From NCBI RefSeq assembly GCF_000485595.1, contig NW_014577267.1, positions 269,497 through 333,496 on the forward strand: a stretch of 64,000 bases of DNA, written 5' to 3'. Position 1 is the stretch's first letter, and each line of letters opens with the position of its first letter. A program made the position numbers and the translations under genes. The stretch comes from Priapulus caudatus. Lineage: Eukaryota > Priapulida > Priapulimorpha > Priapulimorphida > Priapulidae. This document shows, piece after piece, positions 58,447 to 64,000 of the stretch. Under the pieces are notes generated by a model. That model was given only the letters and a program-made list of their open reading frames with translations, ran no database searches and had not been told where the DNA came from.

Positions 58447-58811
58447 TATTGTACGCTGCTATTGTTGTCTGTGAATGACCACCCTCCCCCTATTACACCT
58501 GCAAGGGGCCAAATCTTAACTTTCTAGGTTTGAACTTAAATAGAGGTTTTCTTTCAGGTTAATGAAGAAATTTCAGTGCATCGCAGCAAGTTCAAAGGGT
58601 TGTCTAGGTAAACATTGCCAAAACAGATAGGACATCGAGGCCATTAACTTTTTATCAACTCTTATTGTGTGGTAATAAGCAAGGAGAATACGGTTCATAC
58701 ACAACATGGAATTTCAAGGAAGGGCACAGAGGGAAACCAGGTAGGGGACCCAGCCAGTTTGTTTTCCAAAGATCACATCCAATGTTCAGAAGCTCAACAA
58801 CATATAACCAT

Positions 58812-58884
58812 GTGCAAGAGCGAATAATACCTTATTATTAGCTAGGTAGCTGGTAGGTAGCTAGCTAGGTATCATTAGCTCTTG
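58812..58884. repeat. Small foldback element
   Basis: GCAAGAGCGAATAATACCTT at the left and AGGTATCATTAGCTCTTGA at the right are imperfect inverted repeats around TAGCTAGGTAGC-type short repeats. The ends resemble those of the element at 60688-60847. Confidence 0.6.
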
Positions 58885-58967
58885 ATATAACTCGGCTGGC
58901 CACGACATGTGCCATCGATAACATAGTGGAATTCAAACTTTGAACGTAGATGCTGTCCGGTTTGCAG

Positions 58968-59196
58968 GTACCGATGCGGGAGTCGTCAGTAGCACCTGGG
59001 AGCTGACCACCGGTCAAGCCACTGTTTGTCTGCTGCCCGCCGAGACATGTTCATAACGACGGTTGTGCTAGCCTTCCTGGCAGGAGTTGCTGTCACCCTG
59101 CTAGTACAGTGGAGTGCCCTTTACCACTGGTTCAGTAGACTCTCAACGGCCGAGCCTCACTTCAAACCTCAATACAGCAAGTTCAGGCTGCCAGAG
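58968..59196 (+). CDS. Probable first coding exon of an unidentified membrane-anchored protein
   Basis: An acceptor (TTTGCAG, ending 58967) and a strong donor (CCAGAG/GTGAGT after 59196) bracket 229 bases. The first in-frame ATG (59047) gives exactly 50 codons to the splice site, phase 0, so 58968-59046 would be 5' UTR. Residues 3-21 form a hydrophobic segment, followed by QWSALYHWFSR and a Lys/Phe/Pro-rich stretch ending KFRLPE. This looks like a signal anchor for the ER or another membrane. The order of a short luminal end, membrane span and then a basic FRLPE-type stretch reminds me weakly of SMP-domain lipid-transfer proteins such as PDZD8; this is a guess. No further exons are seen before 64000. 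Confidence 0.5.
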
Positions 59197-59926
59197 GTGA
59201 GTGCTTATATAACAAGAAAGCGTATGATCATATGTCACCTAGCATCATATGCATTAATGAGTAATTGTAAACAGGGATGATGCTATAAAGTCAAACTTGT
59301 TGTAGTAACCGGAATAATCTTTAATAACGCATACACAGTGTCGTCACATCGCACAAGAGACAAAGAACGCGCACACGCACATACGTGCGTGTGCTCACCT
59401 CCGCGCCCAGCACCAGAATCCTCACCCTACATCTCTGTCCTATCTATTACCCCCCAAAACTCCTACAAACATACTGCCCGCACATGTACCCGTTCTCACA
59501 GACTAGGTCCTACCCCAATTTCACAGTGACCCTCTAATCTGTAACCTAACCACGTTTACCATTCTCTCTAATATATCAATGTAGCAATGACGCTCTGTCT
59601 AGCTAGCCATGTCACACGTGTAAAACAGATGTTACATAATCAATAACTGTGCTCTTGTTCATGTCTTATAGATGCATTAATTAGTATAAGGTGACAGGTG
59701 TTGCACATTTCACCTAGTAGTGATGCGTTGTAGCAAGCGCATAACAATGATTCTCATTAGTGTGCTCATTACCATATAGTCTCCTAAATGCATTAATTAA
59801 GATGGTGCAAGTTACACCTTATATAATGATTTACAGTAGTCATCATCATGTATAGATGCTTATGTGTGCCATATCTGAACATTGGATTGATGATTTTGTG
59901 ACCCTGCACACAATTATTCGAAAGGC
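59197..59926. other. Intron-like or intergenic, no feature
   Basis: If the exon above is real this is its downstream intron. Nothing else recognised. Confidence 0.4.
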
Positions 59927-60352
59927 AGGGTTCTTCCTACGTTGCGCAAACGGGGCGCGCGCGCCCCGTTTGGGAAAACTCCCCACTGTTTCAATCGTTG
60001 CGCCCCGTTTAAAATACCTCCGCCCCGATTAAATTCCACCACAATAAAAGTTTGCCAGCGAGGGAATCGATCGTCAAGAATTCCCATTCAACCAGGACAC
60101 CCGGCACGTGTATTCTTACCGTGCCGTGCCACGCATGCACTGCAGACAATACACAAGTACAAACAGTCAACCTGTCCAACACCCAACACTAACTGTACAC
60201 CGACTCGGCTATCTTATATATACAAGAACCCCAAATACCGTTTATGGTGTGGTGACGATTTTACGCATTAATTAGTGGTACGGTAAAAAAACACGCCCCC
60301 GGACCCCCCCCCTCCCCTCCCCCTGTTTGAATTTCATCCTGGGGAGAACCCT
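59927..60352. mobile_element. hAT-like MITE with GAAAGGC(A) duplication
   Basis: AGGGTTCTTCC at the left and GGGAGAACCCT at the right are inverted. GAAAGGC precedes (59920-59926) and follows (60353-60359), extendable to eight bases. Interior G/C-rich with a perfect 24-bp palindrome at 59948-59971 whose core is GGGGCGCGCGCGCCCC. No coding capacity. Confidence 0.75.
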
Positions 60353-60687
60353 GAAAGGCATCTGTGATTGTTATGTACATGTGTAGTTGTTTAATTATAA
60401 GAATGGTGACTTGTTATATGACCCTAGCGTTTATCTAGATCAGTAATGCACATCACTATCCGTCATCCACGTCAAAACAACCTCTTGTTGATTCAGAATG
60501 CGTTTTGTTCATTCTTGTGATTGAGCATTATAGCAAACAATTACATATATATCATACCAATTAGCATCGGTAAGCGGCGTTAGCGGTGTATATTTTTTGA
60601 AGAATGAAAATTGCTGGTTATTATGACATCTTCTAGGTGTTTCTTCTGTTTGCAATCAAGGGTGAAGAATGAATACTAAGGATCGCT
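60353..60687. other. Intergenic, no gene seen
   Basis: AT-rich, no feature recognised. Confidence 0.4.
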
Positions 60688-60847
60688 TCAAGAGCTAATA
60701 AACACCATGTATAATGTAAATATATGTAAATGCATTATATAAATGCATATATATATATATATGTATATGCATATATATGCATAAAATAATTATATGTAAA
60801 CATGTAAATACTAAATACCACAAACACCAGGTATTTATTAGCTCTTG
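60688..60847. mobile_element. MITE with TCAAGAGCTAATAAACACC ends
   Basis: TCAAGAGCTAATAAACACC (60688-60706) and GGTATTTATTAGCTCTTGA (60830-60847) are inverted repeats with one or two mismatches; the interior is TATATGCAT-rich. No target duplication was defined. Confidence 0.75.
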
Positions 60848-60849
60848 AC

Positions 60850-61180
60850 GATCTGCAGCCGGATATCCGCGCGAAGCGCGAAAACGCCGCCTCGCGGCGA
60901 TCTAACACATTTTCGCTGCCCCCACTACAACAAGCTTACCCAGTTCCTTCACGTAAAGGATAAAGGCCCTATAATCGCTCAATTCAGCAGTTGTGGCGAT
61001 TCCACAAGCCTTTTCACTACGCACGTAGGTAGAGAGTGAATAGAAATGCTCGTAATTGCTCGTTTGCTGGTCGGCGCGTTTCGTTTTCCTATAGATAAGC
61101 GAGTTTCCATTTTTGGTGTTTAATGCCGTAACATTATTCTCGTACATATCGCGTCTCATAGATGGCGCAATGAGACCATG
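60850..61180. repeat. Diverged copy of the GCGCGAAGCGCG dispersed repeat
   Basis: CTGCAGCCGGATATCCGCGCGAAGCGCG followed by AACGCCGCC and CTCAATTCAGCAGTT matches 10195-10330 in order. Confidence 0.55.
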
Positions 61181-61327
61181 TTCATGGCAATTTCACCCAG
61201 TTTTTGTTCATGCGGCTCCGGCCGCTAAGGTAGACTGCTCCCTGGTCGACAGTTCTACACGCTAGACTAACTGAGTTCATTGTAGCCAAGTGAAGGTCGC
61301 CACCAGTCTAGCCGTATCCATGGTAAT

Positions 61328-61402
61328 TTAGAGTACTTGGGTTCCGGTATTTAGAGTACTTGGGTTCCGGTATGCATCTTGACAGTACTTGGGTACTTGG
61401 GC
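61328..61402. repeat. 23-bp tandem repeat
   Basis: TTAGAGTACTTGGGTTCCGG starts at 61328 and again at 61351; two shorter AGTACTTGGG pieces follow. Confidence 0.85.
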
Positions 61403-61643
61403 TAGTATGTATCATTTCTGCATATTGCGATGGCCATATAGGTTGCGATATTTCATCCATATCCATCCATATTGAATCCATCGATATATCATGCCGCCGT
61501 ATTGTAGTGTATACAACTGTAACGTGTTTAGATGTAAGGAGTCAAAGACCACTTTTCATCGGTGAGATAACATTTGAATAGTGAACATAATTATTATAGT
61601 TATTCGACAATGTTGTTGTTCACAGTCATCATTGGCGTTGAAG

Positions 61644-61740
61644 GCGGTTCAAGGATAGAGATGATGTCCAGTACGGTGATTGGATAAGATGATGTTAGTT
61701 GATAAGATAGGACTGGACATCTTCTCTATCCCTGAGCCGA
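61644..61740. repeat. Foldback element, about 28-bp arms
   Basis: GGATAGAGATGATGTCCAGT (61653-61672) pairs with the sequence ending CTCTATCC at about 61732 with one mismatch; outer flanks CGGTTCAA and CTGAGCCG extend the arms. Confidence 0.75.
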
Positions 61741-61744
61741 CAAC

Positions 61745-62083
61745 AGTTGGGCAGTCATAAGCAGTACAAGGCTGCGATAACACTCATGCACAGTAAATCT
61801 GTGTGTTTCGTTAGGTTTCGTCGAAACCAAATTTCCTAAATGAGAAACTGAATCTGCGCTCATTTCTACTAAACATTGAAATGTAGTCAAACATTTTATA
61901 CTTGAAGGCATAATAGGCCTATTCATTATGTTGCAAAGTTGACGAATCCTACAGTAACTGCGACTTTTTCGGGTTAATTACTACATTACCTTATAGGCAA
62001 ACGCATATGACTTTCTGCAATATCAGTGCTAATTACTAATAAATGTCTAATTTAAATCCCTCAATGTCGTAATGCGGCGCCAC
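61745..62083. repeat. Direct duplication, left copy (about 340 bp)
   Basis: CAGTCATAAGCAGTACAA, ACACTCATGCACAGTAAAT, ATTGAAATGTAGTCAAACAT, AAGGCATAATAGGCCTATTC and TGCGGCGCC occur here and, in the same order, in the right copy. Confidence 0.85.
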
Positions 62084-62221
62084 AGAATTGTTTGTCCCGG
62101 CATCGTTGTAACGACTAATGAGCTAGTAGAATGTCTCTGTCGGTGTATTCTCGGTATTCAGGCACAAGTCAATAACCGTCCGTCGTAATCAACAGGTACC
62201 CAGTAGTTTTGCAGTGATACA

Positions 62222-62555
62222 CAACAAAGCAGTCATAAGCACTACAACGCTCACATAACACTCATGCACAGTAAATGTGTGCGTTTCGTGACGTTTCGTG
62301 CAAACCACATTTCCTCAATGAAAAGCTGAATGTACGCTCATTTTGACTAAGCATTGAAATGTAGTCAAACATTTTATAGTTAAAGGCATAATAGGCCTAT
62401 TCATTATGCAAACTTCAGGAATCCTACAGTAACTGCCACCTTTTCTCCTTAATTACTACATGACGTTATACGAAAACGCGTATGACTTCGTGTAATATCA
62501 CTGCTAACTACTAACCAATGTGTAATTGAAATCCCTAAATGTCGTTATGCGGCGC
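62222..62555. repeat. Direct duplication, right copy (about 335 bp)
   Basis: Same landmarks as 61745-62083, about 477 bases downstream, roughly 80-85% alike by eye. No coding potential in either copy. Confidence 0.85.
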
Positions 62556-63062
62556 CAACGCTCAATTCGTTGTCAACCAAAATAGCCTAGAACTCGCTTA
62601 CGTCATGTGACATATGTTGCTACGGTCAAAAAAATCCGTTTCCTCAACAAAATTATTTTTTAGCCTGGCCACAAGTCATGGCGTAAGATAAGTATGTCAT
62701 CTAACACGCACAATTCACAGATCATATCAGGAGCTATTCACCTATTGACAATATTTGTGATTATTACGTCGTCATTGTTTAAGCGTATATAGGTGAACAT
62801 TTCTATTTACATGAATAGAGGCGTATTATTTCCGCATGTATTATTATAAAACCCAGCTTATGTATCCGCTGCAGCTGCCGCTCGTTACATGAAGCCGCTG
62901 ACGCATAATAAAATATACAATTCATAATAAAACTTATACAACACAGTGTAGAAGTAGAAGGTGTTGACACTTTTATTGATATTTTCATTGAACTTGCAAA
63001 GAACAGCAGCTCAATGCAGCTGAGCTGTTTCATTGTATTCCCGGTAAAATTATCGACTGGTC
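62556..63062. other. Intergenic, no gene seen
   Basis: AT-rich; ATATCAGGAGCTATTCACCTA near 62724 resembles the ends of other foldback elements in the window. Confidence 0.4.
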
Positions 63063-63260
63063 GCTGGCAGCTATGGATTCGTGCGCCGGCCTATGCATTC
63101 GGCGCATGGATCCATAGCTGCCAGCGCTGCATACTGTCGTAGGACGTTCCCGCGGTCGCGTGCACCTTGCCGCAGAACTGCGCGCAAGATCTGCGCGCAG
63201 CGCTTCGGATCAACAGCTCCTTTCGGCAACGCTTCTCTAGTATCCCGTCTCATCTGGATC
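63063..63260 (+). repeat. Hairpin plus dispersed repeat RptB, copy outside the cluster
   Basis: GCTGGCAGCTATGGAT (from 63063) pairs with ATCCATAGCTGCCAGC (to 63125). It is followed by CTGTCGTAGGACGTTC, GCGGTCGCGTGC, CTTTCGGCAACGCTTCTC and AGTATCCCGTCTCATCTGG as in the RptB copies at 14.4 (inverted) and 23.9 kb. The hairpin is also present at 14568-14640. Confidence 0.7.
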
Positions 63261-63401
63261 ACTTATAAGTCATGCTCATGCACTGTTCAGCAGAATCATG
63301 TCAGTTGTTAATCATGATTTCGATTCTAAAATGTATTATTCGAATCCGGAAATTTATATGTAAATATCAGTCCCTGACGGCAGCGATCGAGGGACTTTTG
63401 G

Positions 63402-63740
63402 AACCAGTCCAAGTACTGGTTTCAGCAAGGAATATAAGCAAGTCCATCACAAGCACATAAAGCTACGTTTACACTTTTAGTCCGAAGGTGATAAACTAAC
63501 TTTTCTACTTCCCTCGACTGTACCAGGGTTTATTGGTGTGCAATAGTAAATTAGCATAAAAACCAGTCCAAGTACTTGTTTCAGCAAGGAATGTATAAGC
63601 AAGTCCATCACAAGCACATAAAGCTACGTTTACACTTTTAGTTTGAAGGTGATAAACTAACTTTTCGACTTCCCTCGACTGTACCAGCCTACCAGGGTTC
63701 ATTGGTGTGCAATAATAAATTAGCATAAAAACTAGCATTA
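63402..63740. repeat. 159-bp tandem duplication
   Basis: AACCAGTCCAAGTACT(G/T)GTT starts at 63402 and 63561; the two units agree over GCAAGTCCATCACAAGCACA, GGTGATAAACTAACTTTT and TTGGTGTGCAATA, with an added CCTACCAG in the second. Confidence 0.9.
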
Positions 63741-64000
63741 AAACCATGGTTCAGATGCTCTGCATAATGTATTCTGATTGGTTGACCAAAGTATGAACGA
63801 TTTATTGACTATAATTAACATGACTAAGGTTAAGTACGAACATGTTGTACTTTCATAAATCACCAGAGTGACAGAGTCGACATAGTGTTCACCTTTATTC
63901 AATCAACTTTTTGTCAGTGTTTACACTCAAACGTCAACGTTTATTGTTTATCATGTTAAAATGTTATTCAGCTCGTTCTGTTCTTCTTCTCTCTTTTTGA

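Noticed and set aside
1-64000. tRNA, rRNA or snRNA genes
   Set aside because: I looked for tRNA box B-like GGTTCGAATCC, 5.8S/18S cores and snRNA motifs by eye and found none; a covariance-model scan would be needed to exclude them.

Overview
This is a 64 kb piece of a repeat-rich animal nuclear genome, most likely from an aquatic invertebrate bilaterian; the species cannot be named from sequence alone. Evidence for an animal: GT-AG introns with conserved exon phases, a one-exon class A amine-type GPCR, glucose-6-phosphatase genes, TTAGGG/CCCTAA telomere-type repeats inside an insertion, hAT-like miniature transposons with 8-bp target duplications, and abundant CA/CT/ACGC/AAT microsatellites. 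Two assembly gaps are present (25 N at 20896-20920, 10 N at 33612-33621).

Layout. 1-3.4 kb is transposon and microsatellite debris. 3.38-4.67 kb (minus) is an intact intronless receptor of the muscarinic/histamine-H3-like type with extreme homopolymer runs. From 6.8 to 54.4 kb the window is a glucose-6-phosphatase catalytic-subunit (G6PC-type) cluster: copy A (-, 6.86-8.61 kb), B (+, 17.89-19.65), C (-, 22.28-23.87, lacking most of exon 1), C' (-, 25.84-27.59), D (+, 30.47-31.46, exons 1-3 only), E (+, 31.81-33.56, the only complete intact copy, 377 aa), F (+, 37.69-39.53) and the older, more divergent G (+, exons 2-4 intact at 49.13-54.35, exon 1 a broken relic at 47.77). A promoter remnant without a gene lies at 42.64-42.72. 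Copies share a TATA box, a FOXO-type TTGTTTAC element about 30 bp upstream of it, four coding exons in the same phases (251, 113, 228, 542 bases), and long flanks, so whole duplicons rather than cDNAs were copied. A and B sit in opposite arms of a roughly 5.4 kb inverted duplication; D and E are a 1,341-bp direct tandem duplication.

54.4-64 kb holds nested miniature transposons, local tandem duplications and one probable first coding exon of an unidentified membrane-anchored protein (58.97-59.20 kb).

How the parts work together: the G6PC products would be nine-span ER membrane enzymes releasing glucose from glucose-6-phosphate; the shared promoter motif suggests insulin/FOXO control as in vertebrates (inference). 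Copies A, B, C' and F carry frame-breaking indels, but the insertion-rich pattern in F looks more like uncorrected long-read sequence than gene decay, so the true number of working genes cannot be settled here.
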